Assembly: GCF_002128425.1 (NCBI RefSeq)
Contig: NZ_NESS01000003.1
Coordinates: 372,001-436,000 of the forward strand
Source of the DNA: Gottfriedia acidiceleris
GTDB lineage: Bacteria; Bacillota; Bacilli; Bacillales; Bacillaceae_G
Reading direction: 5' to 3'
Length of the DNA stretch: 64,000 nt
Part shown: piece by piece, positions 17,983-26,497 of the stretch
Position numbering within the stretch: the first letter of the stretch is position 1
Layout: each line of letters starts with the position of its first letter
Made by a program: the position numbers and the translations under genes
The notes under the pieces: generated by a model
What the model was told of the DNA's origin: nothing
The model's database searches: none
The model's input: only the letters and a program-made list of their open reading frames with translations

Positions 17983-19023
17983 TCATTCAATATTATTCGA
18001 AGGTGTCTTTTCCTTCTTTCGTTTTTTGAAGAAAATTAAACCAATGATTCCTACTAAAAGTAATAATCCACCTCCGATATAAATCCAATAATGATTGTTC
18101 TTTATTTCAACTGCTTTAGTATTCAATTCTTTTGCTTCTTTTCCAATCGTAAACACTTCATCCCATTCCCAGACTTGAGTTCCGATGATCGCTTTCATTT
18201 TTAATCGGTAAGTTCCAGGTTCGATTGGATTATTATTTAAATCGATTGCGTAATCAAAATTTGAATTAGGTGCCATGCTCATCTCAGTTTTTTTCGAACT
18301 ATATAAAACTTTATTGGAACCTTTTTTAAAGATTTGCGCATCTATACTCATATCCTTCGCAATTGAGGATTCCTTATTTTGGATTGTCGCGGCAATTGCA
18401 GTACGATAATTTACTAATTTAGGCTTAATGTCTAGTAAATGTAGATCCGGCTCGACTTCCTTAGTGTTTTCCGATAATTTTATTCCAACCACATATGCGT
18501 ATTCATTTTTGATATTAATGCTCTCATTTTTAGTACTTTTTTCAGTTTCATCGATTTTTTTCTTAAAGTGGGCTGCTCCTAAAATAACCCCATTATATTC
18601 AACTTTCGGCATTGTAATCGAAAAAGATACTACCTTTGATTTACCTGCTGGAATAACAACTTCTTTTTGAGGTTCTTTTACTAAGCTAGTTAATGGATAC
18701 TTTAAAGATTTATCTGCATCTTTACTATTCGTTTCAGAGTAATCAATCAGTCCATTATCATTAGTCGTTGCAAAAGTAATATTCCCTTGGATTGTTTCTT
18801 CTTTTTTACTATTATTAAAGATCTCAATTTTAAGGTCCTGTTTTTGTCCTGGAGACATTTTTAAATCAAAATAAGATTTCAGATGATCAATTTGATTTGT
18901 TGGAATGATTGCTTTTACAGAAAAATCGATATTATTCTCTGCTTTTACAGATAGAGGGACGAACGATAGAGTTAACAGAATAGCAGAAAAAATTAGCAAT
19001 AATTTTTGACGTTTAAGATCCAT
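17983..19023 (-). CDS. WxL-interacting cell-surface protein (DUF916/DUF3324)
   Basis: A 346-residue protein with a signal peptide (about 1-28), two immunoglobulin-like regions matching the DUF916 (WxLIP peptidoglycan-binding, about 32-155) and DUF3324 (host-binding, about 165-300) pair, a transmembrane helix (about 312-333) and a cytoplasmic KKRKKEK tail. Such proteins anchor WxL-domain proteins on the cell surface. It follows the WxL gene on the same strand with 130 bases between, giving a minimal WxL locus. Confidence 0.85.
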   Translation of the reverse strand: MDLKRQKLLLIFSAILLTLSFVPLSVKAENNIDFSVKAIIPTNQIDHLKSYFDLKMSPGQKQDLKIEIFNNSKKEETIQGNITFATTNDNGLIDYSETNSKDADKSLKYPLTSLVKEPQKEVVIPAGKSKVVSFSITMPKVEYNGVILGAAHFKKKIDETEKSTKNESINIKNEYAYVVGIKLSENTKEVEPDLHLLDIKPKLVNYRTAIAATIQNKESSIAKDMSIDAQIFKKGSNKVLYSSKKTEMSMAPNSNFDYAIDLNNNPIEPGTYRLKMKAIIGTQVWEWDEVFTIGKEAKELNTKAVEIKNNHYWIYIGGGLLLLVGIIGLIFFKKRKKEKTPSNNIE

Positions 19024-19153
19024 TTTTATATTCCCCCTTCATAATAGAGTCTTTATAGCATCTTCACTATAAGTCATTTAGTAAACTTTCAACTTATTCG
19101 GTTCAAAATAATATAAAGTCCTATCTATTAATTGTTATTTTTTAAATTAACTA

Positions 19154-19867
19154 CTATAAACCCGGAGCATCCGTTAATGTCCACGTAATAGTTGCCTCAT
19201 GATTACCAATCGTTGCTGAACCTGCCGGAATAGTTAATGTAACATTATCGTTAAGAGCCCCATCATTTACTTCTGGATTTGGTCCAAGCCATCGAGTTAC
19301 CCATGTACCAAAACCTTTACCTTGTGATGCGGAAACAACTGGTGATGCTGTACTTCCGTCTGTATTTAAAGCGATTGTTTCAGTTGCTACCGGAGAGCCA
19401 CTAGCGGTTAAAGATATAACAGAACCATTTTTAAATGTAATGATTGCACCAGGAAGTGAATCCACCAATCCATTTGTAAATTTACTTGCTTTAGCAGTTA
19501 CAGACCACCCTTCCCCAGTACCACGGCGATCCGAGACTTGAATAAATGGCTTTTTAGATTTAGCTGAATAGACTTCTGTTTTATTTGAAATCTCATTTAC
19601 TCCGAAATCAACGGATGAAACATAATCTAATGTTAATGAACCAGCATTTCCAGTTGGTGGATCTGTTGGATCAGTAGGACCTGATGGTTCTAATGGTTCA
19701 ATTGGATTTGTAGGATCAACAGGTGTAACTGGACCTGTTCCAGCGACAAATGTTATAGATGATTTTGAATTCCCTACAGAAGATATTTCCGCAAAAGTTG
19801 AGTTAGCAGCTCCAACTAATGATGACATCCCGATTAAACTAACAAGTGCGACTTTTGTAAATTTCAT
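19154..19867 (-). CDS. WxL-domain surface protein
   Basis: A 237-residue protein with a signal peptide (about 1-26), a Pro/Thr/Asp-rich linker (about 48-75), then a WxL domain. It contains SLTLDYVSSVDFG, a central GEGWSVTAKA and a C-terminal ITWTLTDAPGL, the two W-x-L-type motifs that bind peptidoglycan non-covalently. WxL proteins are common in Listeria, Enterococcus and Lactobacillus and less so in Bacillus. It pairs with the DUF916 gene downstream and is divergent from an Mga-type regulator. Substrate or partner unknown. Confidence 0.88.
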   Translation of the reverse strand: MKFTKVALVSLIGMSSLVGAANSTFAEISSVGNSKSSITFVAGTGPVTPVDPTNPIEPLEPSGPTDPTDPPTGNAGSLTLDYVSSVDFGVNEISNKTEVYSAKSKKPFIQVSDRRGTGEGWSVTAKASKFTNGLVDSLPGAIITFKNGSVISLTASGSPVATETIALNTDGSTASPVVSASQGKGFGTWVTRWLGPNPEVNDGALNDNVTLTIPAGSATIGNHEATITWTLTDAPGL

Positions 19868-19944
19868 TTCACTTTACTCCTTATAAATTATTTTTTGTTT
19901 CAACGATGTCATTATATCTTTGTAGTAAAGTGATTCCCATGATG

Positions 19945-19970
19945 TTTTTTACCTTTGATTTAGGTAAAAA
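19945..19970. promoter_or_regulatory. Inverted repeat between WxL and Mga-like genes
   Basis: TTTTTACCT (19946-19954) and AGGTAAAAA (19962-19970) flank a 7-base spacer about 80 bases upstream of the WxL start, in the 255-base divergent region. It is a candidate operator for the Mga-like regulator. Confidence 0.5.
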
Positions 19971-20122
19971 TACTACACTGTCTTCAAAAAATATTCACAT
20001 TTATCACAAAAAGTCGCATTAAATAGTGCTTTTAAAAATAAGAAATTAACTTTTACTGAATTAAGCCGGAACATTAGAAGAAATAATAGTAATAAAATGG
20101 ACAAAACTTATGGAGATTTTGA

Positions 20123-21580
20123 ATGGATAAATCAACTAAGCGGAAATTACAAATAATAGATATTTTAAGTAAACAAGATAAGTGGTTTAAAACAGAAGAA
20201 TTAGCAAGTGAGTTATTATGTACTGAAAAAACAATTCGAAATGATTTGCAGGCCATTAATACACACCTACCTAAAGGATGGCAAATTGAAACAATCAAAG
20301 GAAAAGGAATTTATATTAATAAACCAATTTCTTCATCTATAAATCAAATTCGTTCACTGTACGTAAAAAATTCATTGAAATTTCAAGCTATTATGCTGAT
20401 ACAATTTAAACAAATTAAAAGTATATCAGAATTAGCAAACGCGCTTTTTACACAACAACCTGCTGTCTATTCAATTCTTGATCGAGTTGAGGAATTATTG
20501 GTGGCCTACCATTTAACTTTAAAACGTGGCCCGCTCGAAATCGTAGGAAGAGAATTTGAAATTCGCCTATTGTGTGGTGATATCCTAGATGCTTTGTGCG
20601 CTTATTCAGATGATCAAGAATGGCCACTTGAAGCATTCTCATTTCGAGATATTAAAAAAATTGTACTAGACACCACTGAAAAGTTTAAATTATTCCTATA
20701 TCCTTCTACAACCAATAAGTACGTCTATTTACTTGGAACGATGTTATATAGAATCGATAAAAAAATGCAACTTGAATTAACTGAGCAATCGATAAAAAAA
20801 ATTGTAGAATCAAAATATTATAAAATTGCTAATGAAATTTGTAATCAATTAGAACATCAATATAAACATCATATTTCTATGAATGAACGAATTGCGTTTT
20901 CATTATTAATATCAACACTTCCATATTATAGTTTTGACAACATGGAAAAAAACGAATTTCTTTATTTATATAAAAATCAAAAAACAAGGTATTTTAAGGA
21001 ACTCTTTCACTTAGTTAAACTATTGAAGGAAAAAACAGATATATCGTTAGATGAAGACGAGGAGTTTCTTTACACATTACATGACCAATTCCAAAGATAC
21101 TCTTTCATTTTATACTCAATCGATAAAAAAGAGCCATCCTATTCAATGGATCGCTATGTTAAAAACGAGTATTCAGACCTATATAAAAAGGTATCAAAAG
21201 CCTTACAAACCTGGACAAAAAAATATTCATATCCTGAAATTACTAGAGATAAAATTGCAAAAGTTGCATTAAATGTTCAAGCTTCTAAAATTAATTTCTC
21301 ATCTTCAAAGAAAAGAGTCTTATTATTAACAAGCAATGGTCCAGGAGTTCATCGTTATATTGAAACGAAATTGATTACTGCTTTTGGTCATAAAATTGAA
21401 TTTATTCTTCCTAAATTAGGTGACTTTGAATCAACAATTATAAATGAACTAAACATTGAATTTATTATTTCTGATTTCTTGCTTGAAGGGGAAATCATTC
21501 ATCCAGTTATTACAATTGACCCTGTTCTTACGCAAAGAGATATTGATCAAATTTCAAATTTCTTAAGTAACACGACATAA
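20123..21580 (+). CDS. Mga/AtxA-like transcriptional regulator
   Basis: A 485-residue protein. Two N-terminal helix-turn-helix regions (about 5-60, ELASELLCTEKTIRNDLQAI, and about 90-140) are followed by PRD-like helical domains (about 170-390) and a C-terminal EIIB-like domain (about 400-480, VLLLTSNGPGVHRYIETKL). This is the architecture of the Mga/AtxA/AcpA group, which controls surface and virulence genes and can respond to PTS phosphorylation. It is divergent from the WxL locus, its likely target. The start follows GGAG by seven bases. A terminator follows. Confidence 0.85.
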   Translation: MDKSTKRKLQIIDILSKQDKWFKTEELASELLCTEKTIRNDLQAINTHLPKGWQIETIKGKGIYINKPISSSINQIRSLYVKNSLKFQAIMLIQFKQIKSISELANALFTQQPAVYSILDRVEELLVAYHLTLKRGPLEIVGREFEIRLLCGDILDALCAYSDDQEWPLEAFSFRDIKKIVLDTTEKFKLFLYPSTTNKYVYLLGTMLYRIDKKMQLELTEQSIKKIVESKYYKIANEICNQLEHQYKHHISMNERIAFSLLISTLPYYSFDNMEKNEFLYLYKNQKTRYFKELFHLVKLLKEKTDISLDEDEEFLYTLHDQFQRYSFILYSIDKKEPSYSMDRYVKNEYSDLYKKVSKALQTWTKKYSYPEITRDKIAKVALNVQASKINFSSSKKRVLLLTSNGPGVHRYIETKLITAFGHKIEFILPKLGDFESTIINELNIEFIISDFLLEGEIIHPVITIDPVLTQRDIDQISNFLSNTT

Positions 21581-21613
21581 AAAAGTAAGGCAAAATAAGC
21601 CTTACTTTTTGTA
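21580..21613 (+). terminator. Terminator of the Mga-like gene
   Basis: AAAAGTAAGGC pairs with GCCTTACTTTTT across an AAAATAA loop immediately after the stop codon. Confidence 0.88.
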
Positions 21614-21631
21614 TTTTGACTATCTATTTTC

Positions 21632-21712
21632 CAAATGTTGTTTAATAAACTGTGCGATCTCAGCGTTCGCTTGCTTACTAATACTCGAAGCCTTGTCCAT
21701 TAGAAAGGTGTA
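21632..21712 (-). other. Short coding-like remnant
   Basis: A 26-codon open frame from ATG to TAG encodes an amphipathic helix-like end (QANAEIAQFIKQHLENR) that resembles the last helix of alpha/beta hydrolases. There is no upstream coding sequence in frame beyond the terminator hairpin, so this may be a gene tail left by deletion. Low confidence. Confidence 0.25.
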
Positions 21713-21737
21713 CGGCGAAAACCCGTACACCCTTCTT
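21701..21737 (-). terminator. Hairpin after the DUF3892 gene
   Basis: AAGGTGTACGG pairs with CCGTACACCCTT across a short CGAAAA loop. The U-tract is poor, so it may be only partly effective as a terminator. Confidence 0.6.
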
Positions 21738-21738
21738 G

Positions 21739-22020
21739 TTAAAAAGTAGGTAAATTACTTAAATTATTCGTAGGATCACCGTCAGGATATGAGCGAAGTG
21801 TTTTATGTGGATTATCTCCACGAGTTAGACCTGTGTTAACATCTTCAATTTGTTCAAGTTCTGCCATTGCAATAGCTTGCTCAATCCCAACTATTTCACC
21901 ATTTTGAAATTTTACATCTGTAATATCACCATCGCCATTCTTTCGTACTGCGACGATATGTAATTTATTTGGATCATCATGATGTTCAGGATTTCCTATA
22001 CCACGATTTTGAAACGACAT
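21739..22020 (-). CDS. DUF3892 family protein
   Basis: A 93-residue soluble protein of the DUF3892 family, recognised by HIVAVRKNGDGDITDVKF, the central GIEQAIAMAELEQIEDVN and the near-invariant C-terminal RSYPDGDPTNNLSNLPTF. The start is the ATG at 22020, eight bases after GGAGGT; the longer reading overlaps that site. The family is small and conserved in Bacillaceae, and its function is not known. Monocistronic. Confidence 0.85.
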   Translation of the reverse strand: MSFQNRGIGNPEHHDDPNKLHIVAVRKNGDGDITDVKFQNGEIVGIEQAIAMAELEQIEDVNTGLTRGDNPHKTLRSYPDGDPTNNLSNLPTF

Positions 22021-22515
22021 ACCAACATACCTCCATTTATTTGACACAAAAATAGTATGGCGGGATGAAAATATGTTTATTCTTCCAAATTCTTACAAGA
22101 CTAATCTTAATAACATTGCTAAATGTTTCACAAATTATACACAGACAAATTTACACAAAAATTATACGATAGTTATGTAAATTTTATGTAATCATTAATC
22201 CAAACACTTTCGAAAGAAGGATATAATTTTTTACCCCTTTAAATAAATGCTGACATAACTCATACTTAAAGGGGTATTGTTTTAAAGAGGTAACTATGTT
22301 TTTTGATACATTCTTTAGTGAATCATTTATTTATACAAATGGCATAATAGAATTTATAACGCTTAATATAGACGCCATTTATTCGCCTACTAAGCCATCA
22401 CCATCTCGATCATCCATATATGCTGAAAGTTAGTTGAATAAGAAGATCAACAATCTACTTTAACAGAGCCTAAAAAAACGATTTCTCATAATGAAGATAA
22501 CGTTCTAGACCGATT
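22021..22515. other. Intergenic region with hairpin and a decayed Excalibur-like tail
   Basis: It contains a long-loop inverted repeat TACCCCTTTAA / TTAAAGGGGTA (22231-22275) and a short plus-strand frame with a ribosome binding site (22296-22433, 45 codons, no similarity). On the minus strand around 22387-22434 a reading ends DDRDGDGLVGE, like the calcium-binding end of an Excalibur domain. The last looks like a gene remnant; the rest of that domain is not visible. Confidence 0.35.
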
Positions 22516-24495
22516 TCAACTTTTTTCATTTAAAACTTGTGCCAACCCGGTAAAAAACTTTAATGATTCTGGATTAGCCATCGAACCTTGGTTGACTACT
22601 TTTTCTGGTGAAAAACCTAATAATATTTTACGTATTGGAACTTCTAATTTTTTTCCGCTCAATGTTTTTGGAATTTGGCCAACTTCATAAATTTCATTAG
22701 GAACAAACCGTGGTGAAACCTTCTGCTTAATTTCTGCTTTTATTTTTTCTTTTAATCCATTCGTCAGTACAATCCCATGTTTGAGTACAACAAATAATGG
22801 CATAAATGACTGACGGCCAAGGAGTTCTAAATCAATCACTAAACCCTCCATTACTTCATCAAGTGATTCAACAACTCGATAGATTTCACTTGTTCCTAGA
22901 CGGACCCCATGTCGATTAATTGTTGAATCTGAACGTCCATAAATAACACAGCTACCTTTTTCATCAATTTTAATCCAATCTCCATGTCTCCAAATACCTG
23001 GATAAACTTCAAAATAACTTTCAAGATATCGTTCATTGGTCGTATCTCCCCAGAAATAAAGTGGCATTGATGGCATAGGAGAAGTAATCACTAGTTCCCC
23101 CACCTCATTAATTACTGAATTTCCCTCATCATCAAATGATTGTACATGAGCTCCTAATGAACGAGCTTGAATCTCTCCAGCATAAACAGGAAGAATCGGT
23201 GAACCTCCAACAAATGCTGTACAAACATCAGTTCCTCCACTAGTTGAAACAAGCCAGATGTCATCTCTTATATTTTCATATACCCAAGAAAATCCTTCCA
23301 CTGATAGTGGGGATCCAGTTGAACAAATGGACTTTAATTTAGAAAAACTATGTCTATTTTTTAGCTTTATTGCGTGCTTCTCACACACGCTTAAGAATCC
23401 TGCACTTGTACCAAAGAATGTTACACCTACTTCTTCTGCAAGGTCCCATAATACGTGTAAACTAGGATAAGAAGGGCTTCCATCAAACAATAATATCGTA
23501 CTGCCAGATAACAAGCCTCCAACTAATTGATTCCACATCATCCAGCCAGTAGTAGTAAACCAAAAAATTACATCATCCTGATTTATTCCTTGTTCAACTA
23601 CTAATGTCTTAAGTTGTTCAACTAAAATCCCACCTTGACTTTGTACAATTGGTTTAGGCAAACCTGTTGTCCCCGAAGAAAATAAGATCCAGAGTGGATG
23701 ATCAAAAGGAACACTTTCAAAAGTAAGTTCACTGCTTCCCACTAATAATTCATTCCAAAAAATTGTTTCGTTTTCCATTTTGTATTCATCAAAATTCACA
23801 TATGGCACTAAAATTGTCTTCTTTAATGTAGGTAATTCAGACTGTAGCTCTTCAACGCTTGATAACCTATTTTGAACTTTTCCATTATAAGAATAACCAT
23901 CCACCGCAAATAAAATAGTCGGTTCGATTTGTTTAAATCGGTCTATTACACTACTCGTTCCAAAATCTGGTGAACAGCTTGACCAAATTGCTCCGATGCT
24001 TGCACATGCTAAGAAGGCAATGATCGTTTCAGGGATATTAGGCATATATGCTACAACTCGATCCCCAGGTTGAACACCTAATTCTCTTAAAGAATTTGCG
24101 ACCAAGCCTGTCTTTTCCTTAAGCTCTTTCCAGCTTATTTCTGTTTTTGGAGTAATTTCTGATTGAAAAATTATTGCAGATTGTTCTCCATTATCATTTC
24201 GAAATACATGTTCTGCATAATTAATTTTAGAGCCGGTAAACCATTTTGCGCCTGGCATTTTTCGTTCTTCAAGAACTTGATCGTATGGTGCATGTGAAAT
24301 TACATTACAATATTTCCAAACGCTTTCCCAAAAGGACTCTAATTCAGTGACAGACCATTCCCATAACTCACTTTGTGTATTGAAAATTAGATTTTTTTCA
24401 TTTTCAAGCCAGTTCATAAAATGGCTAACTCCAGCATTTTCAATTTGCTGCCTAGTTGGTTCCCATAATAAAGCACCTTCAGTAACCGCTTTCAT
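22516..24495 (-). CDS. Acetoacetyl-CoA synthetase
   Basis: A 659-residue ANL-superfamily ligase that activates acetoacetate with ATP and CoA. The N-terminal ACS domain begins at about residue 38, after the family-typical LLWEPTRQQIENAGVSHFM opening. The adenylation core motif is ILFSSGTTGLPKPIVQ (about 270-285) and the C-terminal acyl-CoA motif GRSDSTINRHGVRLGTSEI lies at about 525. The catalytic Lys lies in KTLSGKKLEVPIRK near the end. Length is normal for the family. It stands alone with no other ketone-body genes nearby, suggesting a role in polyhydroxybutyrate or ketone use. Confidence 0.93.
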   Translation of the reverse strand: MKAVTEGALLWEPTRQQIENAGVSHFMNWLENEKNLIFNTQSELWEWSVTELESFWESVWKYCNVISHAPYDQVLEERKMPGAKWFTGSKINYAEHVFRNDNGEQSAIIFQSEITPKTEISWKELKEKTGLVANSLRELGVQPGDRVVAYMPNIPETIIAFLACASIGAIWSSCSPDFGTSSVIDRFKQIEPTILFAVDGYSYNGKVQNRLSSVEELQSELPTLKKTILVPYVNFDEYKMENETIFWNELLVGSSELTFESVPFDHPLWILFSSGTTGLPKPIVQSQGGILVEQLKTLVVEQGINQDDVIFWFTTTGWMMWNQLVGGLLSGSTILLFDGSPSYPSLHVLWDLAEEVGVTFFGTSAGFLSVCEKHAIKLKNRHSFSKLKSICSTGSPLSVEGFSWVYENIRDDIWLVSTSGGTDVCTAFVGGSPILPVYAGEIQARSLGAHVQSFDDEGNSVINEVGELVITSPMPSMPLYFWGDTTNERYLESYFEVYPGIWRHGDWIKIDEKGSCVIYGRSDSTINRHGVRLGTSEIYRVVESLDEVMEGLVIDLELLGRQSFMPLFVVLKHGIVLTNGLKEKIKAEIKQKVSPRFVPNEIYEVGQIPKTLSGKKLEVPIRKILLGFSPEKVVNQGSMANPESLKFFTGLAQVLNEKS

Positions 24496-24890
24496 TATTA
24501 CTCCTCCTAAATTAGCAATCTATTTATTTTAACTAAATAGTAAATGTAAATAGATCAAACTTTTTGATGAAAACTACTATAATCTTTCCATTATGTATTG
24601 GTTTATCTTTTTTTCTAAAAATAATTAATATTTAAAAATTATCTATTATACTATTACACACTAAATTTACTGTCAATATTGAAAATGAATCATCACTGTT
24701 CAACTAAAAGTTCAATTTTAACTAGAGCTTTCATTCTATCACTCTAGTTAAATTAACCCAAAAAAACTTCATACTTTATCCTCATAGAGACACGGTTGAT
24801 ATTTAATTTGATTAAATGTAATATATTAATTGATAATCCTGCAGGTTATTATTTCCAATTTTACCATTTTTTACCATAAACATACTATAG
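24496..24890. other. Noncoding region upstream of the riboswitch
   Basis: AT-rich. The one notable structure is a perfect inverted repeat ATTTAACTAGAG / CTCTAGTTAAAT (about 24716-24753) with a 14-base loop and no T-run. It could be an operator or a structured RNA. Nothing coding was seen. Confidence 0.4.
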
Positions 24891-24957
24891 CTCGTATATA
24901 CCCAAAAATATGGTCTGGGTGTCTCTACCTAATTCCCGATAAGAATTAGACTACGAG
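24891..24957 (+). ncRNA. Purine riboswitch aptamer, guanine class
   Basis: P1 is CTCGTA (24891-24896) pairing with TACGAG (24952-24957). P2 is ACCCAAA with TCTGGGT, carrying one A-C mismatch, with loop L2 AATATGG. J2/3 is GTCTCTACC. P3 is TAATTC/GAATTA with loop CCGATAA, whose CC can pair with the GG of L2. The J3/1 segment GACTA has C at the position equivalent to xpt C74, which specifies guanine/hypoxanthine rather than adenine. L3 departs from the common CCGTAAA. It lies 294 bases upstream of the dGTPase-like gene, on the same strand. Confidence 0.88.
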
Positions 24958-25135
24958 GTAAATTTTACTTTATTAGTATAAGAAGCTGATTTTAATGAAG
25001 GATCACTGTGTGCCTTTGAACATATAATTTACTTTTAAATATTCTATTTATTTTAGATTATTTAAATGTAAGTTTTTCATAGTCCATTTAAAAGACAATA
25101 AATGTCTGCCTTTAAAAACTTCAACTTTTTTTGCG
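24958..25135 (+). other. Long riboswitch-to-terminator spacer
   Basis: 178 bases with no gene. It contains a weak hairpin AAGTTTTT / AAAAACTT (about 25070-25120) with an inner AGACA/TGTCT stem and followed by TTTTTTT (about 25127). That hairpin is an alternative terminator closer to the aptamer. Confidence 0.4.
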
Positions 25136-25197
25136 AACCAAGATAAAGTAGGACTTATCTCTTAGTAGAGAATACGTCCTACTTTATCTTGGTTTTT
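25136..25197 (+). terminator. Strong leader terminator upstream of the dGTPase-like gene
   Basis: A perfect 19-bp stem: positions 25136-25154 (AACCAAGATAAAGTAGGAC) pair with 25176-25194, followed by TTTTT. It ends 53 bases before the start codon at 25251. Together with the upstream guanine-class aptamer, this is the likely switch point for transcription of the operon. Confidence 0.85.
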
Positions 25198-25250
25198 TAT
25201 GTCACTTAAATGTTTTCTTAAATTAAAGTTTATAGAAGGGGTTTATTGAT

Positions 25251-26483
25251 ATGTATAAGGCCATGTATCATACTTTTGACCACCTAAGATTAACTGACAA
25301 TCAAACGCAAGAAGGTAATATTGCGTTCTTACATGACTTTAATGCAGTTTTAGAATCTCCCCACTTAAAAAAATTAGCAAAAAAAACACAGTTAATTCCC
25401 AACTCAGAAATATGCCATAATCGTTTATCACATACTGTTGATGTTTGCCATGTTTCAAGTTTAATCGTGGAACATCTTAATAATTGTTTTCGAGAGAATA
25501 ACATTGCACCTATAAATAAAGATTTAGTAAAGGCTATTAGTCTTGCTCATGATATTGGTCATCCACCATTTGGACATACCGGTGAACGAGCGCTAGATCA
25601 ATTGATGAAAAAAATGGGTGGATTTGAATCAAATGCACAGAGCGTTAAAATTTTAGTAAACAGTTCGAATGATTATAAATATAGAACCCTCGCAGCTTTA
25701 ATGAAATACAAAACGAAAATTCCTTTAGTAAGAGAAAAATATAACGGTTTAATCAAAGGGTATTATGGATATATGTCTAATCATTTAGAGCCTATATTAT
25801 TGAAATACCAAGAAGATGTCATTGAGCAATCTATCGTAGATATAGCAGATACATTATCTTATGCTCTATCAGATCTTAAAGATTTATTACTATTTTATGG
25901 AGAAAATAGATTTGCTCAATTACTTAACAGATATTTTACTGAAAATGCAATGCTTGAGGAAACTATGCTTTTCTTCCCTGAAATTAGTAAATCGAAATTA
26001 CTTTATTTCATTCCAAAAATTATGGAAGAAATTAAAAATAATATACTTGGGGAAATTTTACAAAATTACGGTAAGTTAGTATCGGAACCACTACAATCTA
26101 TTATTCACGGATTTATAGATACATTAGTGATCAAGATAAACTATGCACAGCCAATGTATAGTACATTGAACCTTTCAATAGAAAATGAATTAAAACTTTT
26201 TCTATTAAATCAAATTACGAAGAAATGTTTCTTAGAAAGAAAAGTTAATAGAGAAATAGATAAAAAGATTACTCATAATATACAACTCACCTACGATTAT
26301 CTTTTTAACTTAAATAGTGAGGATTCTTTGCTAAATGTAGATAAAGAAGTTTTACAAAAATTAATCAATATCTCTAACCATATTGAGCGTTCACGTTTTG
26401 TTTGTGACGTAATGTGTCACTTATGCGATATGGAGATTGTGAATTTCGTAAGTAATTACAATAAAAAAATAATTGTAGTTTAA
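25251..26483 (+). CDS. dGTPase-like HD-domain triphosphohydrolase
   Basis: A 410-residue protein of the deoxyguanosinetriphosphate triphosphohydrolase family. Conserved elements are NRLSHTVDV (His61), SLAHDIGHPPFGHTGE (His100, Asp101), GFESNAQSVKIL and the distal metal ligand in VDIADTLSYAL (about 197-200), which together make a complete H..HD..D site. Family members cut dGTP to deoxyguanosine and tripolyphosphate. It is the first gene after a guanine-class riboswitch and leader terminator, and is followed 14 bases later by a P450 gene. A housekeeping dGTPase usually stands alone, so this copy may serve a specialised purine pathway (inference). Confidence 0.85.
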   Translation: MYKAMYHTFDHLRLTDNQTQEGNIAFLHDFNAVLESPHLKKLAKKTQLIPNSEICHNRLSHTVDVCHVSSLIVEHLNNCFRENNIAPINKDLVKAISLAHDIGHPPFGHTGERALDQLMKKMGGFESNAQSVKILVNSSNDYKYRTLAALMKYKTKIPLVREKYNGLIKGYYGYMSNHLEPILLKYQEDVIEQSIVDIADTLSYALSDLKDLLLFYGENRFAQLLNRYFTENAMLEETMLFFPEISKSKLLYFIPKIMEEIKNNILGEILQNYGKLVSEPLQSIIHGFIDTLVIKINYAQPMYSTLNLSIENELKLFLLNQITKKCFLERKVNREIDKKITHNIQLTYDYLFNLNSEDSLLNVDKEVLQKLINISNHIERSRFVCDVMCHLCDMEIVNFVSNYNKKIIVV

Positions 26484-26497
26484 CAGGAGGAAATCAA

